From GCA-2718845 sp913041905 (GTDB lineage: Bacteria; Pseudomonadota; Gammaproteobacteria; GCA-002705445; GCA-002716945): a DNA stretch of 27,825 nucleotides. Every line of letters begins with the position of its first letter. The stretch's first letter is position 1. The notes under the pieces were generated by a model, which had not been told where the DNA came from, did no database searches, and worked only from the letters and a program-made list of their open reading frames with translations. The stretch spans positions 1 to 27,825 of the forward strand of contig CAJWJQ010000013.1 in NCBI GenBank assembly GCA_913041905.1, given 5' to 3'. Positions 1-7,090 of this stretch are shown here, one piece after another. Position numbers and translations under genes: made by a program.

Positions 1-15
1 CTTTTTTTAAGCTGT

Positions 16-402
16 TTAATAATAAAAACAAACAGTTTTATTATTACCTTCAATCTCTAATTTACAACTATCACATTTATATTTAAGACCAATTACGCTT
101 ACTGATTTAGTCAATATTAAATTAAGAAGATTTTTGTCAAGTTGAGAATATAATTTTATCTCAAAACAATCACCTTTCTTAGCAATATCATACTCACCAA
201 TGTTAATTTTGCTATTACAGAATACCGTTCTTAATGCGTCATTAACTTCCACTGTAGGGATATTAGAAAATTTCTTAGATTCTCTTCTAAAGCTAACCTT
301 AACAATGTAATTGTCCGTTTTACGAGATTTTTTAGATGATACCGATAAGTCCTCATCAAAAAATAACTTTTGATTTTCTGAGTGATGCAATACTTTTGCC
401 AT
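16..402 (-). CDS. Unrecognised 128-aa protein under a structured RNA leader
   Basis: I do not recognise this protein. It is 128 residues, basic and lysine/serine-rich at the N terminus (residues 1-35), with no signal peptide or membrane segment. Near the C terminus there is a CDSC pair (CxxC) and a further cysteine in the last few residues, so metal binding or disulfide formation is possible but unproven. The start is well supported: a strong Shine-Dalgarno, GAGGAGG at 408-414, lies 5 nt before the ATG. The gene is preceded by its own promoter (556-584) and a leader with two pseudoknots and a terminator, so its expression is probably under ligand control. If the leader senses S-adenosylmethionine as proposed here, a link to methionine, SAM or sulfur metabolism would follow; that is inference. 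Later genes of this operon could lie left of the window. Confidence 0.75.
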   Translation of the reverse strand: MAKVLHHSENQKLFFDEDLSVSSKKSRKTDNYIVKVSFRRESKKFSNIPTVEVNDALRTVFCNSKINIGEYDIAKKGDCFEIKLYSQLDKNLLNLILTKSVSVIGLKYKCDSCKLEIEGNNKTVCFYY

Positions 403-407
403 TTTTT

Positions 408-466
408 CCTCCTCTTTAGTGTTTTACCTAATCGGTTTGGTCACAAGCTGAAGATCAACTACCAAA
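408..466 (-). promoter_or_regulatory. Second tandem pseudoknot, SAM-II/SAM-V-like, overlapping the Shine-Dalgarno
   Basis: Read on the minus strand: P1 is UUUGGU (466-461) with ACCAAA (441-436), enclosing a 19-nt loop (460-442) that ends in CAGCUUGUG. Downstream of P1 comes GUAAAACACUAAAGAGGAGG. The loop GUG (444-442) can pair with CAC (421-419), forming an H-type pseudoknot. The loop UCUUC can pair with GAGGA of the Shine-Dalgarno. Sequestering the Shine-Dalgarno would repress translation of the 128-aa gene. The unpaired UU/UAAA positions match the ligand pocket layout that I recall for SAM-II and SAM-V riboswitches. The class assignment is inference; the pairing is visible. Confidence 0.55.
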
Positions 467-498
467 AAAAACCACCATACTCTAAAGCATTGGTGGTT
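462..498 (-). terminator. Intrinsic terminator inside the leader (attenuator)
   Basis: On the minus strand an 8-bp stem AACCACCA / TGGTGGTT (498-491 with 477-470) with a 13-nt loop is followed directly by a run of T (469-464). It lies between the two pseudoknots and about 60 nt before the coding start, so transcription from the leader promoter can stop after roughly 90 nt. It could act as a riboswitch-controlled attenuator or could end an independent small RNA. Confidence 0.8.
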
Positions 499-504
499 AC
501 CGAT

Positions 505-549
505 CGCTTTAGCTATTTTACGCCGGCAAGCTAATGTTCAAAACGGCGT
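505..549 (-). promoter_or_regulatory. First tandem pseudoknot, SAM-II/SAM-V-like aptamer
   Basis: Minus strand: P1 is ACGCCG (549-544) with CGGCGU (525-520) around an 18-nt loop UUUUGAACAUUAGCUUGC (543-526). It is followed by AAAAUAGCUAAAGCG (519-505). The loop GC (527-526) pairs with GC (513-512), and a second GC in the loop (531-530) pairs with GC (507-506). This leaves UU opposite UAAA as the pocket, the layout of SAM-II/SAM-V aptamers as I recall it. The element begins at about the predicted transcription start and ends 6 nt before the terminator stem. Its twin at 408-466 shares the loop and 3' motifs while both P1 and P2 sequences differ with pairing kept. Confidence 0.6.
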
Positions 550-555
550 GATTTC

Positions 556-584
556 ATTACAACAAAACATTACCTAAATGTCAA
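556..584 (-). promoter_or_regulatory. Sigma70-type promoter for the riboswitch leader
   Basis: The -35 TTGACA (584-579) is a perfect match. It is separated by exactly 17 bp from the -10 TGTAAT (561-556), all on the minus strand. The predicted start at about 549 falls at the first base of the first pseudoknot. The -35 abuts the stop codon of the upstream hydroxylase gene (585-587). Confidence 0.75.
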
Positions 585-1370
585 CTAATCCCATATTTTC
601 TTAAATGGCATTATTATATTTCCAGTCATTTTTAGCTCTAATGAACGGTCTTCCAGACCTAAATATAGTCTATCGGAATCATTTGATTTTTGGTAAGTAA
701 AAAAAATGCGGTCCCAAATAGTGAGTAAAGAACAATAATTTGAGTCTCGAGATGCCTTATTAACAGTGTGATGAGTTGTATGGTACTTTGGAGAGACAAT
801 AAATCTACTTAATTTATCATCAATTTTATCTGGAAGATTTATATTAGCGTGATGAAAATGACTAGATGACGATAAAAGTATTTCATAGAAAATAAAAATA
901 GAGATAGGAACTCCTATTAAAAAAACTAAAACCATTCTATAAACTGCAGAAAGAACTAATTCTCCAAAATGAAATCTAAGAGAGGTATTAACGTCAACAT
1001 GGGTGTCCCCGTGATGAACAGCGTGAAATCTCCAAAGAAATGGAATAGTATGCGAAAATCTATGCCACCAATAATAAGCAAAATCTAAAATTAATAACGC
1101 AATTAATGCTTCAACGATAAAACTTTGATTAATAGCATTAAGCAAACCTAAATTATTTTCATTGACTACCATCAAAGCTGGTATTATGAGAAAAATTCTC
1201 GGAATATACATAACAATAGTGTTGAATATTGCAAGAATAATATGAAACCCTAGTCTTTTAATCCTATAAGTTTTCCACTCCCTTTTTGGAAAATAGTATT
1301 CCAATAAAAACATAAGAAAAAAAACTGATACAAAAAAAATAAATTTAATGTTTTGTAAAACTTCTATCAT
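585..1370 (-). CDS. Sterol desaturase / fatty acid hydroxylase family membrane protein
   Basis: This is a di-iron integral membrane oxygenase of the fatty-acid-hydroxylase superfamily; its substrate (lipid, sterol or carotenoid) cannot be told from sequence. The histidine boxes are all present: HRFSH at residues 103-107, HAVHH at 116-120, HFHH near 171-174 and HTTHH at 197-201. These would coordinate two irons on the cytoplasmic face. Hydrophobic stretches lie at about 8-25, 42-70, 84-100 and 142-165. The length of 261 aa is typical of the bacterial family. The gene stands alone between a divergent neighbour on the right and the riboswitch leader on the left. No terminator is visible between its stop codon and that promoter, so some readthrough is possible. 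Confidence 0.85.
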   Translation of the reverse strand: MIEVLQNIKFIFFVSVFFLMFLLEYYFPKREWKTYRIKRLGFHIILAIFNTIVMYIPRIFLIIPALMVVNENNLGLLNAINQSFIVEALIALLILDFAYYWWHRFSHTIPFLWRFHAVHHGDTHVDVNTSLRFHFGELVLSAVYRMVLVFLIGVPISIFIFYEILLSSSSHFHHANINLPDKIDDKLSRFIVSPKYHTTHHTVNKASRDSNYCSLLTIWDRIFFTYQKSNDSDRLYLGLEDRSLELKMTGNIIMPFKKIWD

Positions 1371-1427
1371 TATTCTAGTATATCAAAATTATTAGATTTA
1401 AATTAATATTTAGAATAAAATATAATT

Positions 1428-2201
1428 ATGACAAAAAAAGAACAACGTCATAGATTAAGCCTTATAATTGCAACGCTTGGACCTTCAACAGATGATCCCA
1501 AGGAATTGGATATTATGATTATAGCTGGCATAGCTAGACAGTGGACTGATGGAGTTGATATTGCAAGGGTAGTTTTTAATGATGGGCATTTAGCTGTTAT
1601 AAATAGAGTTGATGCTTTTAGAGAACAATCTGAAAAAAGAAAAGCAGATACATCCGTCTACCTTGATATTGACGATAAAGATGATTCTAATTTTTCAGAA
1701 TATTTAAAAATGGCTGACGAGATAAATCCTAAATATATTGCTATACCAAAACAGTTTGGGGTAGAAAGAATTACAGAAGCAAAGAAAAAATTAAATAACA
1801 CTATTCAAATTGGGGTTAGAGTAAAGCCTGATGACAATATAGATAATTTAGAAATTTTTTTTGATAAATCTGATTTTGCTATGATAGAGATCGACTCTAA
1901 ATTAATTGCTGACAATAAAATAGTAAGAAAGGCAAAAGAAAATAATTGTGAACCAATTTATTTAGCTAAAATGCCAACTTTAATGAAGGGGCAAGTACAG
2001 TCTAGAGATGAAAATTTTGAAATTGGACATACGTTAGAAGAAGGATTTGATATTGTTGCTTTGTATGAAGAAACATCTCATGGACCATATCCAGCTCGGT
2101 CAGTAAAATGTTTAGATGAAATTGCTGTTGAATCAGAAAAATTAAGATTTAACCCATTTACAGACTTTATTAATAAAATATTTAGCTTTTTTAAGAAATA
2201 A
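1428..2201 (+). CDS. Degenerate pyruvate-kinase-like barrel protein, probably not catalytic
   Basis: The N terminus (IIATLGPSTDD, then a glycine-containing stretch and DIARVVFNDGH) matches the start of pyruvate kinase (IVCTIGP..., AGMNVARLNFSHG). The C-terminal part (AKMPTLMKG, EEGFDIVALYEETSHGPYP) matches the TQMLxSM and DAVMLSGETAxGxYP segments. The 257 aa compare with about 470 in the family. Residues 79-100 run straight from the LLDxKG-like strand into the barrel, so the B domain is absent, and the C-terminal allosteric domain is missing. The strand holding the catalytic Lys and Glu (ISKIEN in E. coli PykF) reads IGVRVKPDD here, and the MVARGDLG loop reads MIEIDSKL, so metal and phosphoryl-transfer residues are gone. 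A regulatory or binding role is plausible; none is shown. No Shine-Dalgarno is visible; a TATAAT sits at 1421-1426, just before the ATG. Confidence 0.75.
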   Translation: MTKKEQRHRLSLIIATLGPSTDDPKELDIMIIAGIARQWTDGVDIARVVFNDGHLAVINRVDAFREQSEKRKADTSVYLDIDDKDDSNFSEYLKMADEINPKYIAIPKQFGVERITEAKKKLNNTIQIGVRVKPDDNIDNLEIFFDKSDFAMIEIDSKLIADNKIVRKAKENNCEPIYLAKMPTLMKGQVQSRDENFEIGHTLEEGFDIVALYEETSHGPYPARSVKCLDEIAVESEKLRFNPFTDFINKIFSFFKK

Positions 2202-2202
2202 T

Positions 2203-2541
2203 TTATCCTGGCGGCCAACCAAAAACTCGACCAGCTAATATGTGTATATGTAAGTGAAATACAGTTTGACCAGCTTCAACACCATTATTTATGACTAATC
2301 TATAATCCTTTATATTATTTTCTTCTGTAATTTTTTTAGCAACAACTAACAAATGACCTAATAGACTCTCATCTTTTTCTGTAGATTCACTTAATTTATT
2401 CATAACTTTTTTTGGTATTACAAGAATATGAACAGGAGCTTGCGGACTAATATCATTGAACGCTATTGATATATCATCCTCATAGATTATATCTGCGGGA
2501 ATTTCTTTGTTTATAATTTTTAAGAATATATTATCTGTCAT
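2203..2541 (-). CDS. hinT: HIT-family nucleotide hydrolase (HinT-like)
   Basis: This is a histidine-triad protein of the Hint/PKCI branch, which hydrolyses purine nucleoside phosphoramidates and aminoacyl-adenylates in the cytoplasm. The triad HLHIH is at residues 96-100, preceded by the NNGxxAGQTVFHLH signature. The N-terminal FxKIINxEIPAxxxYEDD segment is also typical. At 112 aa it is full length and ends in the usual WPPG-like tail. It is the last gene of the bcp / small membrane protein / hinT run and starts 2 nt after its upstream neighbour. Its stop lies one base from the stop of the convergent pyruvate-kinase-like gene, with no room for a terminator. Confidence 0.92.
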   Translation of the reverse strand: MTDNIFLKIINKEIPADIIYEDDISIAFNDISPQAPVHILVIPKKVMNKLSESTEKDESLLGHLLVVAKKITEENNIKDYRLVINNGVEAGQTVFHLHIHILAGRVFGWPPG

Positions 2542-2543
2542 TT

Positions 2544-2759
2544 TTATTTCTTTGATTTCATGAATTCTGCTTTTAGTTTCTCTAATTCTTCTGATGGCAT
2601 AGCTTTACTTTCACTTTTTACTTTATCTTTATCGAGTAATTTTTGTAACAACTCATTATTTTCTTTTTGTAGCTTAACAAGTTTTTTAAAAAATAATACT
2701 CCATTTATAAAAGTTAGTATAACCATAATTGATAATAAAAGGGCAACTAAATTCATCAT
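2544..2759 (-). CDS. Small single-pass membrane protein with coiled-coil tail
   Basis: I cannot name this 71-aa protein. Residues 3-25 form one hydrophobic segment, followed by a charged helical tail (about 26-71) with heptad-like leucines (KLQKENNELLQKLLDK and EELEKLKAEF). This suggests an inner-membrane anchor with a cytoplasmic coiled coil. The ATG overlaps the bcp stop codon (ATGA) and is preceded by AAAGAGG, so translation is probably coupled. An open frame on the opposite strand over the same bases is a shadow. Confidence 0.7.
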   Translation of the reverse strand: MMNLVALLLSIMVILTFINGVLFFKKLVKLQKENNELLQKLLDKDKVKSESKAMPSEELEKLKAEFMKSKK

Positions 2760-3223
2760 TTAACCTCTTTAACAAACTCAATTACTTCATCAACATGACC
2801 TTTTACTTTTACTGTTCTCCATATTCCAACAACTTTTGATTGTTTATTAATTAGAAATGTACTTCTGTCAACACCCATGTATTTTCTCCCATACAAACTT
2901 TTTTCTTTAATAACATCAAATATTTTACATATTTTTTCATCTTCATCAGAAATCAGTGGAAACTTAAACTTGTATTTATCTATAAATTTCACGTGTGATT
3001 TTAGAGAGTCTCTAGATATTCCAACAATATTCCATCCAGCTCTTTTAATTTTTGTAATATTTTTATTAAATTCAATACTCTCAGTAGTGCACCCTGGAGT
3101 CATATCTTTTGGATAGAAATATAATATTAAATTTTTATCTAGATAATTACTAAGCTTACTTTTATTATCTGTCGATATAAGAGGAAAGTTTTTAATTTTA
3201 GCGCCTATTTTAATTTTCATCAT
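2756..3223 (-). CDS. bcp: Peroxiredoxin of the Bcp/PrxQ family, 1-Cys form
   Basis: This thioredoxin-fold peroxidase reduces hydroperoxides in the cytoplasm. The peroxidatic motif PKDMTPGCTTE gives Cys45. The resolving cysteine that many Bcp proteins carry five residues later (E. coli C45/C50) is absent (serine-isoleucine-glutamate follow), so this is a 1-Cys variant or uses the distant cysteine in DEKICKIF. Length (155 aa) is normal. The ATGATG start overlaps the stop of the upstream ycaR-like gene (ATGA overlap), and its own stop overlaps the next ATG. All four genes from ycaR-like to hinT therefore form one translationally coupled unit. Confidence 0.9.
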   Translation of the reverse strand: MMKIKIGAKIKNFPLISTDNKSKLSNYLDKNLILYFYPKDMTPGCTTESIEFNKNITKIKRAGWNIVGISRDSLKSHVKFIDKYKFKFPLISDEDEKICKIFDVIKEKSLYGRKYMGVDRSTFLINKQSKVVGIWRTVKVKGHVDEVIEFVKEVK

Positions 3224-3390
3224 TTTCCCTCAAGATTCCTAGCTCTACTTATCAGCATAACTGGTATATCATTTTCAATTGGATATGCCAACTTTGACTT
3301 CTTGCATATAAGCTCATTAGTTTCCGCATTGTATTCAAGGTTACCGCCACTTTTAGGGCAAACCATTAATTTTAGTAAGTATTTATCCAT
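3220..3390 (-). CDS. ycaR: YcaR/Trm112-like small zinc-ribbon protein
   Basis: This 56-residue protein is recognisable as the UPF0434/YcaR family. It begins MDKYLLKLMVCPKSGGNLEY, continues with NELICKKSKLAYPIENDIPVM, and ends near IPVMLISRARNLEGK, like E. coli YcaR (ACPVCNGKL, LICK, LAFPLRDGIPVLL). The family's CPxC pair is reduced to CPKS, with a second cysteine at residue 29, so zinc binding may be weakened. Trm112-type proteins activate methyltransferases; the function of bacterial YcaR is not settled. Two genes upstream lies rsmA and immediately upstream an ICMT-type methyltransferase. The stop overlaps the bcp start by 3 nt. Confidence 0.85.
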   Translation of the reverse strand: MDKYLLKLMVCPKSGGNLEYNAETNELICKKSKLAYPIENDIPVMLISRARNLEGK

Positions 3391-3446
3391 ATTATAATTA
3401 TTATCTATTATAATTTATATAAATCAATAATATTTAATTTTTTAAT

Positions 3447-4115
3447 TTAAAACCATCTACGTATATTTTTTTTGTAATCTAAATAATTATTTTCAAATTT
3501 TTCTTCTAAATATACCTCTTCGGGAATTATTACGTAATTTCTAAAAATTATAAATGTAAGCATTGAGAATAAGGTTATATGAACATAACTTAAACTCATA
3601 CCAATTCCAATTTGTAGTACAATTAATCCTAGATACATTGGGTTACGTGTAAACTTATAAATATTGTTCTTTATAATGATTGTAGAAGGTGTTGTGGGTA
3701 TTGGGTCTTCAGAATTATTATTAAATTCTTGTAACGCTAAACTAATAATAATTATAGCTATAAAACAAACTAATAATCCTATCTGCCAATTTCTAAAAAT
3801 ATCTAAAAAATCAGGAAGGTTGTAAATTTGCAGATAATATCTATTCAATGATCCTATAAAAATCGCTGAGTTTATTGAAAATAGCCAGATTATAGGTGGG
3901 AAAGATATAACTTTAGCATTATCAGAGTTTTTTTTAGGATAGAAGAAGATATGAGTCAATAATATAAAGACAAACATCGTTATTGATCCTTTTAATGATA
4001 GATAAAATGCATACTCAATTATTATATCTTCATCACTTAAATACCAATCAAAAAAAATGTAATAGTTATATATTGCAAAGAAGAATAATAAATATAAAAT
4101 AATTTTCTTATACAT
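3447..4115 (-). CDS. Isoprenylcysteine/phospholipid methyltransferase-family membrane protein
   Basis: The C-terminal half carries the ICMT/PEMT-type signature: YKFTRNPMYLGLIV (RNP at residues 157-159), a hydrophobic stretch, then PEEVYLEEKF...YLDYKKNIRRW. This module binds S-adenosylmethionine at the membrane surface and methylates lipids, isoprenoids or small molecules; the substrate cannot be read from sequence. About five or six transmembrane segments are visible (roughly 4-22, 33-58, 72-90, 110-130, 160-195). The 222 aa are somewhat longer than the minimal family because of the N-terminal membrane part. The start overlaps the rsmA stop by 8 nt, so the gene is in the pdxA-rsmA operon. The 56 nt downstream, before the ycaR-like gene, are almost pure A+T and could hold a promoter. 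Confidence 0.8.
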   Translation of the reverse strand: MYKKIILYLLFFFAIYNYYIFFDWYLSDEDIIIEYAFYLSLKGSITMFVFILLTHIFFYPKKNSDNAKVISFPPIIWLFSINSAIFIGSLNRYYLQIYNLPDFLDIFRNWQIGLLVCFIAIIIISLALQEFNNNSEDPIPTTPSTIIIKNNIYKFTRNPMYLGLIVLQIGIGMSLSYVHITLFSMLTFIIFRNYVIIPEEVYLEEKFENNYLDYKKNIRRWF

Positions 4116-4872
4116 ATTTTGAAATCTCTATAAAATTTTTTGGACTTAATTCTTCTGGCCGCGAACATGAATTAATTGATAACGCTTCAAATACTTCGGT
4201 ATTTATTATATTTTTTAATGAAGTCTTAAGCATTTTTCTTCTTGATATAAATGCTATTTTAACAATTTTTGAAAAACTATTTTCATGCTTTTCATCTTTA
4301 AAAATTTTAATTTTTGGACACATTTTTAAATATGATGAGTATACTTTGGGCTTAGGAACAAAAACATTTGGAGATATATCAAATAGTTTTTTTACATCAT
4401 AATAAGTTTGAGCCATGATACTTAGCCTTCCATAAGTTTTATTACCAGGTTTTGCAATAATTCTCTCAACTACTTCTTTTTGTAACATAAAATGCATATC
4501 CTTAATAATATTATTTAAAGGTATTAATTTAAATATAATTTCAGTAGATATATTATATGGTAAATTTCCAATTACTCTTATTTTTTCATTAAATAAATCA
4601 AATAATTCAATTTTAAGAATATCTCCATGAATAATTTTAACATTATGTTCACCTGTAAAAGATTTATATAAAACTGGTATTAAATCCTTATCTTTTTCAA
4701 TTACAATTAGTTTCGACACTTTGCTTTGAAGGGGGATAGATAATACGCCATTACCTGGACCTATCTCTAGAAATATATCTTTAACATTAGGTTTAACAGA
4801 GTTAATTATTTTTTTAATAATATTTTTGTCATGAAGAAAATGTTGGCCAAGTCTCTTTTTCAGATTATGCAT
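4108..4872 (-). CDS. rsmA: 16S rRNA dimethyladenosine transferase (KsgA)
   Basis: RsmA dimethylates two adjacent adenosines in helix 45 of 16S rRNA, a late step in 30S assembly. The SAM-binding motif FLEIGPGNGVLS (residues 34-45) and the catalytic NLPYNIS (103-109) are both intact. The N terminus KKRLGQHFLHD is the family signature. I place the start at the ATG at 4872, giving 254 aa. A TTG at 4890 would extend it by six residues, but the ATG gives the expected N terminus and an 8-nt overlap with the pdxA stop (ATGCATAA). The C-terminal RRKMLKTSLKN segment is typical. The operon order surA-pdxA-rsmA matches other proteobacteria. Confidence 0.95.
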   Translation of the reverse strand: MHNLKKRLGQHFLHDKNIIKKIINSVKPNVKDIFLEIGPGNGVLSIPLQSKVSKLIVIEKDKDLIPVLYKSFTGEHNVKIIHGDILKIELFDLFNEKIRVIGNLPYNISTEIIFKLIPLNNIIKDMHFMLQKEVVERIIAKPGNKTYGRLSIMAQTYYDVKKLFDISPNVFVPKPKVYSSYLKMCPKIKIFKDEKHENSFSKIVKIAFISRRKMLKTSLKNIINTEVFEALSINSCSRPEELSPKNFIEISKYV

Positions 4873-5836
4873 TAGTAATTTTTCTTGCAACTTTTATAGA
4901 TTCTACAAAACTCGAAATATCAATTTTTCCAGTACCTACTAAATCCATGCCTGTTCCATGATCAACTGACACTCTAATAATTGGCAAGCCAAGCGTAATA
5001 TTTACAGTTTTCTTAAAATTATCAAACTTAATAACCGGGAGGCCTTGGTCATGATACATCGTTAATATAACATCATGAGCATCTAAATTTTTTTTGAGAA
5101 ATGCCGTATCTGCTGCTACTGGCCCATTAACAAGGATACCTTTTTTATTCATTTTTTTTACCGTAGGCTTAATAATTTTTTCATCATGTGGACCCAATAG
5201 GCCATCCTCTCCTGCATGTGGATTTAAGCCAGTCACTAATATTCTTGGTTTTTTTATTTTAAATTTTTTCTTCAAATCTTCATTTACTATTGTTATTGTT
5301 TTACTTAACAAAGTTTTGGTTACAAATCTTTTTACATCATGTAGTGGAACATGAGTAGTATGTAAAGCAATTTTCATTTTAGAATTCATTAACATCATTA
5401 CAGATTGACTCTTGCACAAACTTGCTAAGAATTCAGTATGGCCAGAAATTTTAAACCCAGCTTTATTTAAAACTGATTTACTAATTGGTCCTGTGACCAT
5501 CGCCGAAGCATCACCATTAATACATAAATTTGCAGCAGTTTTAATTGTATCAATAACGTAACTAGCATTTTTGGGATTTAGTGTTCCAGGCTTATTCCTA
5601 TAATTTAATTTTACTGGAAAAATATTAATAACATTAGGGCCAGATTTCGTAGCAGAATGAATATTATCTAGAATATTCAATATAATTTTTTTTTTAAGTT
5701 TTTTTGCACTTGCAGTTAACAATATAGGGTCGGCAATTATAATAATATTTTTATCTAAATTATGTTTAGATAGTAAAACACCTAAGTCTGGCCCAATACC
5801 AGCAGGTTCTCCTAAAGTAACTAAAATTTTTTTCAA
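4865..5836 (-). CDS. pdxA: 4-hydroxythreonine-4-phosphate dehydrogenase
   Basis: PdxA oxidises 4-phosphohydroxy-L-threonine with NAD(P) in the DXP-dependent pathway to pyridoxal phosphate. Family landmarks are all visible: the N-terminal LGEPAGIGPD, VTGPISK near 115-120, GHTEFLA at 132-138 and the three metal-binding histidines (H162 in TTHVPL, H207 in GLNPHAGEDG, H262 in MYHDQGLPVIKF). The length, 323 aa, is normal. It begins one base after the surA stop and overlaps rsmA. Its PLP product is used by the aminotransferase encoded at 17904-18755, but the two genes are not in one operon. Confidence 0.95.
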   Translation of the reverse strand: MKKILVTLGEPAGIGPDLGVLLSKHNLDKNIIIIADPILLTASAKKLKKKIILNILDNIHSATKSGPNVINIFPVKLNYRNKPGTLNPKNASYVIDTIKTAANLCINGDASAMVTGPISKSVLNKAGFKISGHTEFLASLCKSQSVMMLMNSKMKIALHTTHVPLHDVKRFVTKTLLSKTITIVNEDLKKKFKIKKPRILVTGLNPHAGEDGLLGPHDEKIIKPTVKKMNKKGILVNGPVAADTAFLKKNLDAHDVILTMYHDQGLPVIKFDNFKKTVNITLGLPIIRVSVDHGTGMDLVGTGKIDISSFVESIKVARKITNA

Positions 5837-5837
5837 C

Positions 5838-7085
5838 CTAGAATTCCTTAATTTCTATGAATGCTTGTTCCTTAAGCTTTGCCATCCAGTCATCTCTTTC
5901 ACGCTTAGCCTTATTAACTCGTATTGCATTGGCTACATTATTTTTTATAATAGATTTAGCATCATCTATAGTCCTTTTATTTTCAACAAATAATATATGC
6001 CATCCAAATTTAGTCGAAAATGGGTCACTAATTTTATTTAAAGGTGTATTTTTCATTACTTCTGCAAATTCAGGAACTAATGACTTTTCTCTTACCCAAT
6101 TTAAATCCCCCCCTTTAAAACCTGACCCTTTATCTGCTGAATATTTTTTTGCGAATTCAGCAAAATTGTCTACATTCTTTATTTCGTTTCTCATTTTATA
6201 GAGTCTATCTTTGATTTCCTTATCTGTTGTCATAACATCCGTTGCCAAAAGTATATGTCTTACCTTATATTCATTAACAAATGTCGATGCTTTATTAGTA
6301 GATGAAAGTACTTTTAATACATGGTAGCCTTTAGAGCTTTTTATTATTTGCGTATAAGATTCATCTGTTTTTTCTTTTAATGCTGTTATAAAAATATTTG
6401 GAAGTTTATCAAGATTGACAACACCCAAATTCCTAATATTTATATTATATTCATTATAGGTGTTCTTAGTTTTTTTAAACCCAATTTTTATAATGCTTTG
6501 ATATACTTCTTCTATTATTTTTTTTGGCAAAGTCTTTTCTTCATCTACTATTACAAATTCAATTAAATCATAATTAATATAACCAAACTCATTTATCTTT
6601 TCTCTTTTAATAAAACTTTCCACTTCTTCTTCAGTAACATTCATTCTAGAGTAGAATTGTGTTAGAAATAAAGCCTCTATTGTCATTTGATTTTTTATGT
6701 TAATAATATACTTTTCATAATTTTGCCCACTATTAACTATTTCACTTCTAAATTCATTCATTGTGAGGTTTTTAGATTTAGCCATTTCAGAAACTTTTTT
6801 TTCTAAAGATATATCTGATATTGTTATACCAAATCTATCAGCTGCCTGTAACAATAAACTATCATCGATAAGTTTATTTACAATTTTTTTTATAACTTGA
6901 GTTTCATTTAAAGTAGCAAATTCTTTTGTAATGTCTTCTGTTGATAAATTATCTATAGATTCTTGTATTTCTGATTTTAAAATTACTTTATCATTTACTA
7001 TGGCAATTATTCTATCCTTATAATCTTGCGCAAAGCCCGCTTTTGTGGATATTAATATAGATAATAATAGTAAAAATTTTCTCAT
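5838..7085 (-). CDS. surA: Periplasmic chaperone / peptidyl-prolyl isomerase SurA
   Basis: SurA escorts unfolded outer-membrane proteins such as LptD across the periplasm to the BAM complex. A Sec signal peptide (residues 1-19, ending AGFA) is followed by the chaperone N domain with DRIIAIVNDKVILKSEI, which is diagnostic. There are two parvulin regions. The first (about 165-262) is degenerate; the second (about 273-372) is complete, with VRHILL, SADKGSGFKGGDLNWV and FGWHILFVENKR. A C-terminal helix follows. At 415 aa it is normal. The gene lies 5 nt after lptD, the client with which it is classically linked. Confidence 0.95.
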   Translation of the reverse strand: MRKFLLLLSILISTKAGFAQDYKDRIIAIVNDKVILKSEIQESIDNLSTEDITKEFATLNETQVIKKIVNKLIDDSLLLQAADRFGITISDISLEKKVSEMAKSKNLTMNEFRSEIVNSGQNYEKYIINIKNQMTIEALFLTQFYSRMNVTEEEVESFIKREKINEFGYINYDLIEFVIVDEEKTLPKKIIEEVYQSIIKIGFKKTKNTYNEYNINIRNLGVVNLDKLPNIFITALKEKTDESYTQIIKSSKGYHVLKVLSSTNKASTFVNEYKVRHILLATDVMTTDKEIKDRLYKMRNEIKNVDNFAEFAKKYSADKGSGFKGGDLNWVREKSLVPEFAEVMKNTPLNKISDPFSTKFGWHILFVENKRTIDDAKSIIKNNVANAIRVNKAKRERDDWMAKLKEQAFIEIKEF

Positions 7086-7090
7086 ATATC

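Noticed and set aside
12..42. CTGTTT / AAACAG hairpin followed by TTTTATT on the + strand, as a possible terminator
   Set aside because: The 6-bp stem is mostly A-T with a 12-nt loop and overlaps the 128-aa coding end; too weak to call.
462..549. The leader read as a stand-alone ~90-nt small RNA
   Set aside because: Possible, but the second homologous pseudoknot after the terminator and its overlap with the Shine-Dalgarno fit a cis-acting tandem riboswitch better.
4873..4890. Upstream TTG start for rsmA giving six extra residues
   Set aside because: The ATG at 4872 yields the usual KsgA N terminus and a normal 8-nt overlap with pdxA; the TTG would deepen the overlap without a better ribosome site.
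5094..6201. Plus-strand frames opposite pdxA and surA
   Set aside because: They are antisense to well-conserved genes, with no motif or start signal of their own.
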